Shown: positions 22,418 through 33,665 of the stretch, in pieces
Layout of the letters: each line of letters starts with the position of its first letter
How positions within the stretch are numbered: position 1 is the stretch's first letter
From: Excoecaria cochinchinensis
Taxonomy: Eukaryota > Streptophyta > Magnoliopsida > Malpighiales > Euphorbiaceae
DNA length: 64,000 nt
Assembly (NCBI GenBank): GCA_947683425.1
Contig: CANTUQ010000050.1
Coordinates: forward strand, 9,230,501 to 9,294,500
Direction: 5' to 3'
Notes under the pieces: generated by a model
What the model saw: only the letters and a program-made list of their open reading frames with translations
Database searches by the model: none
Told to the model about the DNA's origin: nothing
Position numbers and translations under genes: made by a program

Positions 22418-23140
22418 AAGTGAAAGGGGCAGCTGCCGCCTTTCTTTATATATATATATATATAAAGAAAGGGGCAGCAGGCCGCAGCTGCTGCGCCTTT
22501 TTCTTTATATATATATATATATAATTAATTTTTTATTTTAATTTAATAATAATAATATTATTTATTATAATAAAATATTTATTAAATATAATAATATAAT
22601 TCTAATAAAATAATATTTAAATAATATACGAAACGGAATTTTATTTTTTAATTGTCCAATTATAAATTTTACAAAAATATTAAATAATTTTATTTAATGT
22701 TATTAAAAATATTTTTATTTAATATTTTAATAATATTAACAAACATATGATAATTTTAGTTTCATTTAGTGTTATGATTTTATTTTTAGATCAATTACTA
22801 GTAAAAAATATTTTTTTTGATATATAATAATTGTCAATTCACTAATTGTTTCTATTTTAATCACATGATAAGTAACGATCCAGTAATAAAGTTGTTAAGT
22901 ACTATTATTAATCAGATCCGCAGCTGCTGCTTGCTGCCCCTTTCACTTTATATATATATATATATATATATATACTGCGGCATCACTGTGGAAAAGGGGA
23001 CCCATACTGTGGGTCTCACTGTCAGAAGCCGCAGGCGTCAGTTGCGGCTTCTGACTTAACCGTACACCCGGAAATATTTGTCAAATTAGCTTATTTGCGT
23101 AAAATTTTTTTCAAATTACCCCAATCAAATCTTTGTTCCC
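22182..23140. mobile_element. Long-TIR MITE in intron 1 of the receptor kinase gene
   Basis: About 170 bp terminal inverted repeats: left from GGGACAAAAATTTGACTGGGG, right (complement) GGGAACAAAGATTTGATTGGGG, both continuing through ACAAATATTTCCGGGTGTA and CCACAGTATGGGTCCCC. The flanks share a 14 bp direct repeat CTAAAACATGGGAC (22173-22186 and 23140-23153), so an 8-9 bp target duplication fits but the exact edge is ambiguous. hAT and Mutator are both possible. The interior is AT repeats and GC-rich palindromes. No transposase. Confidence 0.85.
22266..22300. repeat. Perfect 14 bp hairpin within the MITE left arm
   Basis: Arms GTCAGAAGCCGCAG (22266-22279) and CTGCGGCTTCTGAC (22287-22300) with a 7-base loop. 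A near copy lies in the right arm at 23021-23055 with one mismatch. The stems are nested inside the larger terminal inverted repeat. Confidence 0.9.
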
Positions 23141-25478
23141 TAAAACATGGGACTAGTTTTATGTGGTAATTGGAGGAAAAGTTGTTTGCAGCTAGCCCTG
23201 AAAATTAACCAGTAAGCTATAGCTAAGTGTGCTGGTCCTGTGCCAGGACTGTAAGGTTTCAAGTTTGAGAGATCTTGCATAATAATAATAAAAAAAAGAG
23301 CCTACGGTCTGAAAATTCTTCCATGATTACATGCAAATATGGAGAACTTAGATTTCTGAATTTCTATAGATACTAAATAAATGTAATATAAAAGGGGAAC
23401 TATAGTACTAATGATTTGGATCCTGAGACAGCTAGTATGTTGGAAGCTCTGAAGGATGTCTGGCAGAACCAACCGCCTAATTGGGTGGGAGCAGACCCCT
23501 GTGGAGATAAATGGGATGGCATAGAATGCACGAATTCACGTGTAACTTCTATGTAAGTAATCTGCAGCAGTTCATCTTCGAATGTCAATTGAGTCTGCTT
23601 TCTGGTTTTAAGATTAACCAGCAATTTTTTCGAACTGCAGAACATTGTCAAGCATGGGACTTGAAGGACAGCTCTCTGGAGATATCTCATCATTATCAGA
23701 ACTGCAGATTCTGTAAGTCTTCAGCCTGCAATTAGAGTTTTATTTTTTTTTTTTATGCATTGGATTCATTTTCTAACCAAATGTGCTTTAAGCTTCTGTT
23801 TAGTTAAAATTCTTAGTTAATGATCATTGGCATCTATATATAGGGATCTTTCCTACAACAAAGGTCTAAAAGGACCTCTTCCACCATCAATTGGGGATCT
23901 GCAAAAGTTAACAACCTTGTAAGAGTTCATAAATAACCAAATCATTAAGCCAAAACCAATTTTCGGGTCGTGTTACAATTCTCTAAATTAATTAATATCT
24001 TTTAGGTACCTCATTGGTTGTAGTTTCTCTGGTCCTATTCCTAATTCAATCGGATCGCTGCAACATCTGTTTTCTCTGTAAGGATTCCTACTTGTTATCA
24101 TATCCTTGCTTTATTATTGCAGGACAATATTTTTGAAAAATGTATGTTTGCTGTTAACTGCAGATCTTTAAATTCTAATGGCTTCACTGGACCAATTCCA
24201 CCTTCAATTGGAAATTTAACAAGTCTCTATGCGTTGGATTTGGCTGACAATAAGCTCCAAGGAACTATACCAGTCTCCATGGGGGCGACACCTGGTCTCG
24301 ATATGTTGATCCACACGAAACACTTGTATGCCAAATCTTTTTGTTCTATCCTGCTGACCGGATTTTTCTTATTTTTTTTTTTTCTTCTGTGAATCAGTTT
24401 CTATATATTAATATGTGATCAAGCAAAACTATTTACAGTCATTTTGGAAAGAATCAGCTCTCAGGCACTATCCCAGCTCAGCTTTTCAGCTCAAACATGA
24501 CTCTCATACATGTGTAAGTTCCATTGATATGAGCTTACATGAGCTTTTACAAGTCCCATAATTAAATATGATCTAATCCTTCTTTTCTTGGGCAGGCTTT
24601 TTGAGAGTAATAACCTTTCTGGTAGTATTCCTTCTACTCTTGGCCTTGTGAAAAATTTGGAGGTTGTGTGAGTATCCATAACAAAAAAGACTTGAATGAT
24701 TTTAGATTGATTTTTCTACTGGTAAGGTTTGTGTTGAATGTCTTGCCTTGGCTGCAGGCGCTTTGATGACAACTCGTTGATTGGACCGGTCCCTTTGAAC
24801 TTCAACAATCTTACCAGTGTCAGTGAGTTGTAAGTACACAAACGGGCAGAGATTTGGAAAACAAAGTTTCAAATAATTTTAACTTGGTTATTGATATCTT
24901 AGTAACCAATTTTCAGGTTCTTGTCCAACAATGGATTAACTGGCCCTGTACCTGACCTTACCGGGATGAGTCTTCTCACATCCCTGTAAGATTTCATGCT
25001 GCCTATAATTATATTATCAGTACTAATAGGAACAAATATGAATTTACTTCCTTTTGTTTAGTTTAATAGAGTCGTAACTTCAAATTTGTCTTCAGGGACT
25101 TGAGCAATAATAGCTTTGATGCAACAGATTTTCCATCTTGGGTTCTAACTTTAAGAGTCTTTGACAACATTGTACGTCTCTCTGCCTCCTGTGTTCGCTC
25201 TTAATCTTCTGTTTCTTAGACCCCAAAAGAGATTAACCTTTCTTGATTTTTGTTATTGCAGAAGGATGGAAAACACACACCTTCAAGGACCCGTTCCGAC
25301 TGACTTCTTCAGCCGTCCTTTTCTACAGACAGTGTGAGTTTCCACTTTATCAATTCTAGCTAAAGCTTCACTTTCATGGATGCGAAGAATGTTGAAATAA
25401 AAACCAATGGTTACTTCTGGACTTTCTGTGACAGGGTGCTAAAGAAAAACAAACTAAATGGTACTTTAGATTTAGGGA

Positions 25479-25704
25479 TGTTGCCATATATAGCAAACAT
25501 TTATTTTGTACAACCTATTTATTTTATATTCTTTGTACAGCTGTATGTAGAGATAAATCTCTGTAAATCAGCCCCAAATCAGCCCCAATATTATTCTCTG
25601 TAAATCAGCCTTTAATTTTGTATATTTAGTTATATATTCAATGAAATCGGAGAGAAAAGGCATTCAGCCATTCAGCTAAAATTCTTTCTAAGTGAAAGTT
25701 ATCA
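25479..25704 (+). repeat. 5' LTR of Copia-B
   Basis: 226 bp. It differs from the 3' LTR by G for A near the start (TGTTGCC against TGTTACC) and near the end (TTCAGCT against TTCAACT). Confidence 0.97.
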
Positions 25705-25828
25705 TGGTATCAGAGCCCTTATATTAGAATTTTGGAATATTTTTTTTTGGTTATTCTTGAGTGGCGTTGGAACTTCAGGTTACTGCAGATTGCAAGTTCC
25801 ATCTGGGTAATTTTCTTGTAGTATCTCG

Positions 25829-28800
25829 TTGCCTTCTTTTCTGCTGAAAATGGCTGGTAATTACTCTGAATTTTGTGTTAAATTTACGGGAAAAAATTAT
25901 TCGACGTGGGAATTTCAATTCCGTTTGTATGTTACTGGCAAAGAATTATGGGGACATATTGATGGTACTACTCCAGCTCCAGCAGATGCTACTCAATTGG
26001 CTCAATGGAACATCAAAGATGCTAGGGTGATGTCTTGGATTATTGGGTCATGTGATTCTCAAATTATTCTTAATTTACGTCCCTATAAAACTGCTCAAAC
26101 CATGTGGGAATATTTGAAAAAGGTTTACAATCAAACAAATTCAACAAGGAGATTTCAATTGGAGTGTGAAATTGCGAATTATACACAAGGGAGTCTCTCT
26201 ATTCAAGATTATTATTCTGGTTTTCAAAATTTATGGGCTGAATTTTCTGATATAGTGTGTGCTACAGTGTCTAAAGATTCTCTTGCTGATGTACTGGCTG
26301 TTCATGAAATTAGCAGGCGCGATCAGTTTTTGATGAAGCTTCGATCAGATTTTGAAAGTACTCGTTCTAATTTGATGAATCGACATCCTCCTCCTACCTT
26401 AGATGTGTGCTTCAGTGAATTAATTCGTGAGGAGCAACGTCTTCTTACACAAACCGCTCTTGAACAGGAGAAAATGACTATCACACAGATGGCATTTTCG
26501 GCTCACGGAAAAAGTAAGGGTCGAGATATGAGTAAGGTTCAGTGTTTTAGTTGTAAGAACTATGGGCATGTTGCAGCACACTGTACCCAGAAATTTTGCA
26601 ATTATTGCAAAAAGCGTGGCCATATCATCAAAGATTGTTCAACTCGCCCTCAAAATCGTCAAAATTCTGCCTTTCAAGCCACAGTTGGTGAAGCTTCTAC
26701 GGATCAGATTCAACCTAAGTCCTCACCTATGTCTGCAGTAAATCCAAATGTTCAATCCACTGTTGTTACTCCTGAAATGGTACAACAAATGATTGTCACA
26801 GCCTTCTCTGCTCTGAAACTCCAAGGTAATGGTAATTATTTGTCTAAGACTTGGCTTGTTGATTCTGCTGCCTCCAATCATATGACAAGTTCTCCTCATT
26901 TGCTGCAAAATGTCCAATCCTATAATGGATCAGAAAATATTCAAGTTGCCAATGGAAATCATTTGCCTATTACTGGTGTTGGTGATATTACTCCAGTTTT
27001 TAATAATGCTTTTATATCACCTGGGCTTTCTGATAATTTGCTTTCAGTTGGCCAATTAGTAGAAAATAACTATAATGTTCAATTTTCTCGTGACGGTTGT
27101 TGTGTGCAGGATCAGGAATCGGGGACAGTGATTGCGAAGGGGCCTAAAATCGGACGTTTATTTCCTATGCATATTTCCATTCCTAGAAATGTGTCCTTAG
27201 CCTGTTCTGCTGTTATTAATAAAAATGAGGTGTGGCATAAACGTTTGGGACACCCCAATTCTACTATCTTGTCTTATTTGTTGAATTCTGGTTTATTAGG
27301 CACTAGTGGTCAATCTACAAGCCTTTCTTTTGATTGTTCAACGTGTAAACTAGGAAAAAGTAAAATTCTTCCTTTTCCTCTTGTTGGTAGTCGTGCGAAT
27401 AAATGCTTTGATATTATTCATAGTGATGTATGGGGGATTGCTCCTATTATTTCTCATGCACATTATAAATATTTTGTGACATTTATTGATGACTATAGTC
27501 GATTTACTTGGATTTATTTTCTTCGTTCCAAATCTGATGTTCTTTCAGTTTTCAAGACTTTTGTTGCTCTTGTTGAAACTCAATTTTCTACTGTCATCAA
27601 AGTTCTTCGATCTGATTCTGGTGGAGAATACATGTCTCATTCATTTCATGATTTTTTGAAAGAAAAAGGTATTCTCTCACAGCGTTCTTGTCCATACACA
27701 CCTCAACAAAATGGTGTGGCAGAGAGAAAGAATCGTCATCTCTTAGAAGTTGCTCGTACTTTGCTACTTGAGTCTTCCGTTCCTTCACAATTTTGGGTAG
27801 AATCTTTATCTACAGCTGTTTATCTTATTAATAGACTGCCTTCTAAAATTTTAAATCTTGAGTCTCCTTATTTTCGCCTCTATCAACAGCATCCTCAGTA
27901 TGGGCATTTGCATACATTTGGTTGTGTTTGTTTCGTTCATTTGCCTCCTTTTGAACGTCATAAACTGTCTTCTCAATATGTTAAATGTGCCTTTATGGGA
28001 TACAGTATTAATCATAAAGGTTTTGTTTGTTATGATTTATTTTCTAAGAAGCTTCGTGTTTCTCGCAATGTTGTTTTCTTTGAACATCAGTTTTTCTTTC
28101 CCACTTGTGATCAATCTTTGCCAGATGTTGCTCTTCTTCCTAGCTTTGATAAATCGTCTTCTTCAACTGTTCGATTCCGGCCTGGATATGTGTATGAAAG
28201 ACGTCATTCAACACCGCCCCTTCCTACTCACGATCCGCCCCTTGCTCCTGCTCCTGCTACCTTGAGGCGCTCCACTAGAGTATCACGACCTCCTAATTGG
28301 TATGACTCCTATCATACATCCTTTAGTGCTGCGTTATCCTCTTTTGTGGTTCCATCTTCTTACTCACAGGCAATTAAGCATGAGTGTTGGCAAAAAGCAA
28401 TGCAAGATGAACTTCGAGCTCTTCAGGATAATCATACATGGGATATTGTTTCATGCCCTCCCACAGTTAAACCTATTGGGTGTAAGTGGGTCTATTCTGT
28501 GAAACTTCGATCTGATGGGACTTTAGAGCGCTATAAGGCTCGGTTGGTTGCTCTTGGTAATCGACAGGAATATGGGGTGGACTATGAGGAGACATATGCT
28601 CCTGTTGCTAAAATGACTACTGTGCGCACAATTCTTGCCATTGCTGCTTCACAAGGTTGGCCACTTAAACAAATGGATGTCAAAAATGCATTTCTCCATG
28701 GTGATCTCAAGGAAGCTATTTACATGAAACCTCCTCCTGGTTTGTTTTCCTCTTCTACTTTGGAAGTTTGCAAGTTGAATCGCTCCTTGTATGGTTTAAA

Positions 28801-29884
28801 ACAAGCTCCTCGTGCATGGTTTGAAAAGTTTCGATCCACCTTGCTCCAGCTTAAGTTTGTGCAAAGTCAATATGACTCTTCTCTTTTCCTTCATACAACT
28901 ACAACTGGAATTGTTCTTCTTTTGGTCTATGTTGATGACATTGTTATAACAGGCACAGATTCTTTATTGATTTCTCAAATTCAACAGCATCTACGAGAGT
29001 CTTTTCATATGAAGGATCTAGGTAACCTTACATATTTCTTGGGTTTGGAAGTTCACTCTACATCTTCTGGTATATTTCTTAATCAACATAAATATATTCA
29101 AGATTTAGTTGCATTGGCTGGTCTTCATGATTCTTCATCGGTTGATACTCCTCTAGAAGTAAATGTCAAGTACTATTCGGATGAGGGAGATCTACTTTCT
29201 GATCCATTTTTGTATCGCCAATTAGTGGGGAGTTTGAACTACCTAACTATCACCAGACCTGACATCTCCTTTGCTGTCCAGCAAGTTAGTCAGTTTATGC
29301 ACTCTCCCCGCCATCTTCACTTTGCTGCAGTTCGTCGCATCATAAGATATCTTCGGGGTACTCCATGCCGTGGTTTATTTTTTTCTGCAAGTTCTTCTCT
29401 GTTTCTTCGTGCTTTTAGCGATGCCGATTGGGCTGGTTGTCCCAATACTCGTCGCTCTGTTACTGGTTGGTGTATGTTCCTTGGGGATTCTTTGATCTCA
29501 TGGAAGAGTAAGAAACAGGATCGAGTCTCTAAATCTTCTACTGAATCTGAATATCGGGCCATGTCTGCTGCTTGCTCTGAAATTACTTGGCTTCGGGGAC
29601 TGTTGGCTGAAATTGGATTTCCTCAAACGGATCCCACTCCTTTACATGCAGATAATTCTAGTGCTATTCAAATTGCTACTAATCCTGTCTACCACGAGCG
29701 AACTAAGCACATTGAAGTCGATTGTCATTATATTAGAGATGCTGTCACTACTCGAGAAATTTCTCTTCCACATGTTTCCACAGCTTTGCAAATTGCTGAT
29801 GTGTTTACCAAATCTCTTACTCGACAGCGCCATCAATTTCTTGTTGGCAAATTGCTGCTTCATGATCAACCAGCATCAATTTGA
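25829..29884 (+). CDS. Copia-B Gag-Pol polyprotein
   Basis: 1351 codons without a stop. Gag begins near the second Met, MAGNYSEFCVKFTGKNYSTW, so translation may start at 25850 rather than 25829. Two CCHC knuckles follow near residues 237-262 (CFSCKNYGHVAAHC and CNYCKKRGHIIKDC). The protease motif is WLVDSAASNHM near 344 (DSA in place of DSG, as in a number of plant copia elements). Integrase has an HHCC start HKRLGH near 470, IDDYSRFTW near 552 and NGVAERKNRH. RT has VYVDDIVITG near 1032. RNase H has SDADWAGC near 1197 and ADNSSAIQ near 1273. Gag and Pol are fused in one frame. The gag start and DSAAS motif suggest the Ale/Retrofit lineage, which is inference. Confidence 0.95.
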   Translation: MPSFLLKMAGNYSEFCVKFTGKNYSTWEFQFRLYVTGKELWGHIDGTTPAPADATQLAQWNIKDARVMSWIIGSCDSQIILNLRPYKTAQTMWEYLKKVYNQTNSTRRFQLECEIANYTQGSLSIQDYYSGFQNLWAEFSDIVCATVSKDSLADVLAVHEISRRDQFLMKLRSDFESTRSNLMNRHPPPTLDVCFSELIREEQRLLTQTALEQEKMTITQMAFSAHGKSKGRDMSKVQCFSCKNYGHVAAHCTQKFCNYCKKRGHIIKDCSTRPQNRQNSAFQATVGEASTDQIQPKSSPMSAVNPNVQSTVVTPEMVQQMIVTAFSALKLQGNGNYLSKTWLVDSAASNHMTSSPHLLQNVQSYNGSENIQVANGNHLPITGVGDITPVFNNAFISPGLSDNLLSVGQLVENNYNVQFSRDGCCVQDQESGTVIAKGPKIGRLFPMHISIPRNVSLACSAVINKNEVWHKRLGHPNSTILSYLLNSGLLGTSGQSTSLSFDCSTCKLGKSKILPFPLVGSRANKCFDIIHSDVWGIAPIISHAHYKYFVTFIDDYSRFTWIYFLRSKSDVLSVFKTFVALVETQFSTVIKVLRSDSGGEYMSHSFHDFLKEKGILSQRSCPYTPQQNGVAERKNRHLLEVARTLLLESSVPSQFWVESLSTAVYLINRLPSKILNLESPYFRLYQQHPQYGHLHTFGCVCFVHLPPFERHKLSSQYVKCAFMGYSINHKGFVCYDLFSKKLRVSRNVVFFEHQFFFPTCDQSLPDVALLPSFDKSSSSTVRFRPGYVYERRHSTPPLPTHDPPLAPAPATLRRSTRVSRPPNWYDSYHTSFSAALSSFVVPSSYSQAIKHECWQKAMQDELRALQDNHTWDIVSCPPTVKPIGCKWVYSVKLRSDGTLERYKARLVALGNRQEYGVDYEETYAPVAKMTTVRTILAIAASQGWPLKQMDVKNAFLHGDLKEAIYMKPPPGLFSSSTLEVCKLNRSLYGLKQAPRAWFEKFRSTLLQLKFVQSQYDSSLFLHTTTTGIVLLLVYVDDIVITGTDSLLISQIQQHLRESFHMKDLGNLTYFLGLEVHSTSSGIFLNQHKYIQDLVALAGLHDSSSVDTPLEVNVKYYSDEGDLLSDPFLYRQLVGSLNYLTITRPDISFAVQQVSQFMHSPRHLHFAAVRRIIRYLRGTPCRGLFFSASSSLFLRAFSDADWAGCPNTRRSVTGWCMFLGDSLISWKSKKQDRVSKSSTESEYRAMSAACSEITWLRGLLAEIGFPQTDPTPLHADNSSAIQIATNPVYHERTKHIEVDCHYIRDAVTTREISLPHVSTALQIADVFTKSLTRQRHQFLVGKLLLHDQPASI

Positions 29885-29891
29885 GGGGGGA

Positions 29892-30117
29892 TGTTACCAT
29901 ATATAGCAAACATTTATTTTGTACAACCTATTTATTTTATATTCTTTGTACAGCTGTATGTAGAGATAAATCTCTGTAAATCAGCCCCAAATCAGCCCCA
30001 ATATTATTCTCTGTAAATCAGCCTTTAATTTTGTATATTTAGTTATATATTCAATGAAATCGGAGAGAAAAGGCATTCAGCCATTCAACTAAAATTCTTT
30101 CTAAGTGAAAGTTATCA
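29892..30117 (+). repeat. 3' LTR of Copia-B
   Basis: 226 bp, bounded by the polypurine tract on the left and target duplication AGGGA on the right. Confidence 0.97.
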
Positions 30118-32694
30118 AGGGACAGGTATAGGCAGCCAACTTCAACTAGTTGATTTGCAGAACAATCAAATTTCTTGGTATACGAAAAGGCCAGGAGAAA
30201 ATCAAGTTTCCTTAATGTTAGTCACATTCCATAATCGTACTTTCCACGTATTGACAAATTATGTTGCTACAAATTTAAGTTGTTCTTTGCTATTTTTACT
30301 GGCTTGTGATTGTTCTATCTGTTGGAGCTTGCAGACTTGTGAGCAACCCGGTTTGTTCGAAATCAGGACCAATTGAAAGTTACTGCACTATTCATAATCT
30401 TAATAATCCTTATAGGACACCACCAAATAATTGTGTGCCAGTTACTTGTGCTGCTAATCAGGCTTCCAGTCCCAACTGTAAATGTGCATATCCATACAAA
30501 GGATCGCTAGTATTCAGAGCTCCTTCATTTTCAGACCTGAACAACTCAACCATTTATATTCTCCAGAGGGCTATGATGGATTTTTTTAGGTTGAATGGAC
30601 TGCCTGTCGATTCGGTTTCTCTCAGTAATCCAAGAATGGATAAGTATCTTCGTTTGGACCTTCAAGTTTTCCCAACTGGCCAAGAACATTTCGATCGAAC
30701 AGTTATTGCTACGATTGGATTTGCATTTAGCAATCAGACTTTCAGGCCTCCAAAACAATTTGGACCTATCTATTTTAGTGGAGATTCTTATGAGTTCTTT
30801 GCTGGTATTTTTTCTCAGTCTATGCATATTCCAAAAAGAACTTGTTGCATTCTTTTCCTTTCTTCTTATATTGACTCGTTCCTTTTCTCTTGTCATTCAG
30901 GAGATACAGGATCTGGCAGCTCATCAGACACTGGCATTATAATTGGAGCTGCTGCTGGTGGTTCTGCTCTTATTCTACTATTGCTCGTTGCAGGACTTTA
31001 TGCTTATCGTCAAAAGAATAGAGCGCAAAGAGCAACTGAAAAGAACAATCCTTTTGGTAATAGTAACAATAATGCAGCGTTTACTTACTCTATTTTCTAT
31101 GTTATAAGGAATATCTTGGATTTACATTTTGAAAATGCAGCTCATTGGGATTCAAGTAAGAGCCAAGGTGCTGGTGTTCCTCGGTTAAAAGGAGCTAAAT
31201 GCTTCTCTTTTGAAGAGCTTAAGAAATGTACCAGCAATTTCTCAGATGCTAATGATATTGGATCTGGGGGTTATGGAAAGGTTAATTTTAATTTTCTTCA
31301 TATCTTTCTTCAGATTTTCAGAGTTCATTTCATCTTGTTTATGTTGCTTGCTTCAGACTCAGGTCAAACAGTATTCTTAAATTGGATTTCACCATAAAAT
31401 TTTCTTTCAAATGATCACATAACAGAGTCATTGTTCATGAGTTTTTGGGGTATGATGAACATGTTTTTACAGGTTTATAGAGGAATCCTTCCCACTGGAC
31501 AATTGGTAGCCATCAAAAGAGCTCAACAAGGATCATTACAAGGTGGAATGGAATTCAAAAATGAGATTGAATTACTATCAAGAGTCCATCACAAGAATCT
31601 TGTAAGCCTTTTGGGATTTTGCTTTGAGCGAGGTGAACAAATGCTCGTATATGAGTTTATTCCAAACGGTAGTCTCAGTGATAGCCTATCAGGTATATTT
31701 ACTTCTATATGTTATCCTTATCGATGCATCAATTATGATACTTGAAATATTCTATTCTCTAAGTATTTGTCACATCATAAAACTTGGAAAATGGTAATCA
31801 CTTGTATTTCTTTCCAATCCATGCAGGGAAGTCAGGTATCAGATTGGATTGGGTGAGGAGGCTTAAAGTGTCCCTCGGAGCAGCAAGAGGCCTAGCCTAC
31901 ATGCACGAGCTGGCAAACCCTCCAATCATTCATAGGGACGTTAAATCAACCAACATTCTCCTAGACGAACGTTTAACTGCAAAAGTTGCTGATTTTGGTC
32001 TTTGCAAGCCCTTGAGTGACACTGAAAAGGGTCATGTTACCACTCAAGTTAAAGGAACAATGGTCAGTACACTCATACCCCTTACTTTTACCAGATAAAA
32101 GGACATTCTGCAATATTTTGCAATTGCAATAACACATGGCAACAGATGCAAATGTAACAGTTTTAATATAAATCGCAGAAGTTTTGTACCGCTTCGGCCC
32201 ATGGAATCTTAGGACTAACATAATCATTTGAATTTGTTCAGGGATATCTGGATCCTGAGTACTACATGACTCAACAGTTAACAGAGAAAAGTGATGTCTA
32301 TAGCTTTGGAGTGGTAATGCTGGAGCTGTTGACGGGAAGAAGGCCAATAGAAAGAGGGAGATACATAGTGAGAGAGGTGAAAATTGCAATGGATAGAACA
32401 AAAGATTTATATAACCTGCATGAACTTCTTGACCCAGGAATTGGATTAGAAACATCATTAAAGGGTCTAAACAAGTTTGTGGATTTGGCAATGAAATGTG
32501 TTCAAGAATCAGGAGCTGACAGGCCTAAGATGGGTGAAGTAGTGAAAGAGATAGAGAATATATTACAGCTCGCTGGATTAAACCCTAATGCTGAATCAGC
32601 ATCCACTGAGGAAGCAACCAAAGAACATCCTTATGAGAAAGATGCCTTTGAATATAGTGGAGCCTTTCCACCTTCAAAGCTTGAGCCAGTATGA

Positions 32695-33099
32695 GTTCTG
32701 TTACTTGTGAATTTTGTACTTGTACACAGTTTGAATTACAACTAGGTTTGTTGGTGAATTTCTTTTTCTTTTTTTTTTCTTTTTTTCTGCTAGAAAAATT
32801 CAGTGGATAGTAACTGTAATAGAATTAAATTGAGTCATTTTCTTGTGTCAAGTTACTATTTTGTTCTTTTTCTCTTCACTACCCCAGTAGACTGTGAAAA
32901 AAGATATATAGCTGCATAAAAGATGCAACACAGATTAGCAATTGCTTTTGTAGGAATTTGACAATCATATTGTTGTTGTATATCCTCTTTTAATTTGCTA
33001 CAGATTTATTATTTGCTTTCTTCTCAAATTTATAAAATTTCCATATATATGATTAATAGTCACCAAACTTTGAGCAATCACAGCACTTTTGTATAGGGG
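32695..33099. other. Convergent 3' region between the receptor kinase and methyltransferase genes
   Basis: AT-rich, about 400 bp, expected to hold the two 3' untranslated regions, one from each side. Contains a T-rich tract at 32761-32790. No further gene. Confidence 0.6.
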
Positions 33100-33665
33100 T
33101 CAGGTCATTGGCTTCTCCAATAGTGCAGAGAAATACCATTAATTTTTTCTGAACTCCGTGATCAAGCTTCATGCCAGCATTCCATCTTAGCTTCTTAAAA
33201 CCGACACGATCCAACATTGGAACATAAGTCTGATTGAGCTGTGACCCCAAGCAGAAGAAATGGTCAAGCCAAAACAGTCCTCCCGGCCTCAAAACTCTGT
33301 ATATATCATATAGTGTGAACTCGAGCATCGCATCAGGCATCAAGTCGCTCAAAATATGCATCGAATGAACTATATCAAGTGTATTCTCGAAGAATGGAAG
33401 CCTCTGAGAAACACTCAAGTGAATTGGAATCAATCCGCGCGATGCAATGAAGCTGTTGAATGGACCATCCAGATTCATTGAGCTTGTTATGATGGTTACA
33501 TTCATTTCTTTCATTCTAGCTGCAAATGTACCTGTACCGCCTCCTATGTCAAGTCCAATTCGGATAGTTCCTTGAGGTTTTGTCTCGAGAACTTTATCGA
33601 TTCCATAACTTAGTCCTCCATCATCCAACATCCACCTTCTCCGCTCCCTCCCCTGAAGATCAAAG

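Larger units (their letters stand above)
25479..30117 (+). mobile_element. Copia-B: intact Ty1/copia retrotransposon inside a coding exon
   Basis: LTRs of 226 bp at each end (25479-25704 and 29892-30117), starting TGTT and ending ATCA, with target duplication AGGGA (25474-25478 and 30118-30122). A primer site TGGTATCAGAGC (tRNA-Met) directly follows the left LTR at 25705. A polypurine tract GAGGGGGGA (29883-29891) precedes the right LTR. The two LTRs differ at only two positions that I can count. One full gag-pol frame lies between. The element interrupts an LRR exon of the receptor kinase in the same orientation as the gene. Confidence 0.97.
21774..32694 (+). pseudogene. LRR receptor-like kinase of the HPCA1/At5g49760 type, disrupted by Copia-B
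   Basis: Exons by splice sites and homology: 21774-21855 (signal peptide), 23406-23552, 23641-23712, 23844-23918, 24006-24077, 24164-24325, 24439-24513, 24596-24667, 24758-24829, 24917-24985, 25096-25171, 25262-25333, 25435-25478 plus 30123-30216, 30335-30804, 30901-31056 (membrane helix), 31141-31280, 31473-31692, 31827-32062, 32242-32694. The ectodomain has SDPCG-like GADPCGDKW and one LRR per exon. A Cys cluster NNCVPVTC...NCKCAYP matches the region used by HPCA1 to sense hydrogen peroxide. The kinase is complete: GSGGYGKV, AIKRAQQG, HRDVKSTN, ADFGLCK, DPEYY. Defects: Copia-B in an LRR exon, a one-base insertion in exon 25096-25171 (76 nt, should be 75), and a phase mismatch between exons 1 and 2. 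Family identity is firm; function in this copy is doubtful. Confidence 0.9.

Noticed and set aside
30546..30896. 116-codon minus-strand frame in the receptor kinase
   Set aside because: Antisense shadow of the exon 30335-30804.
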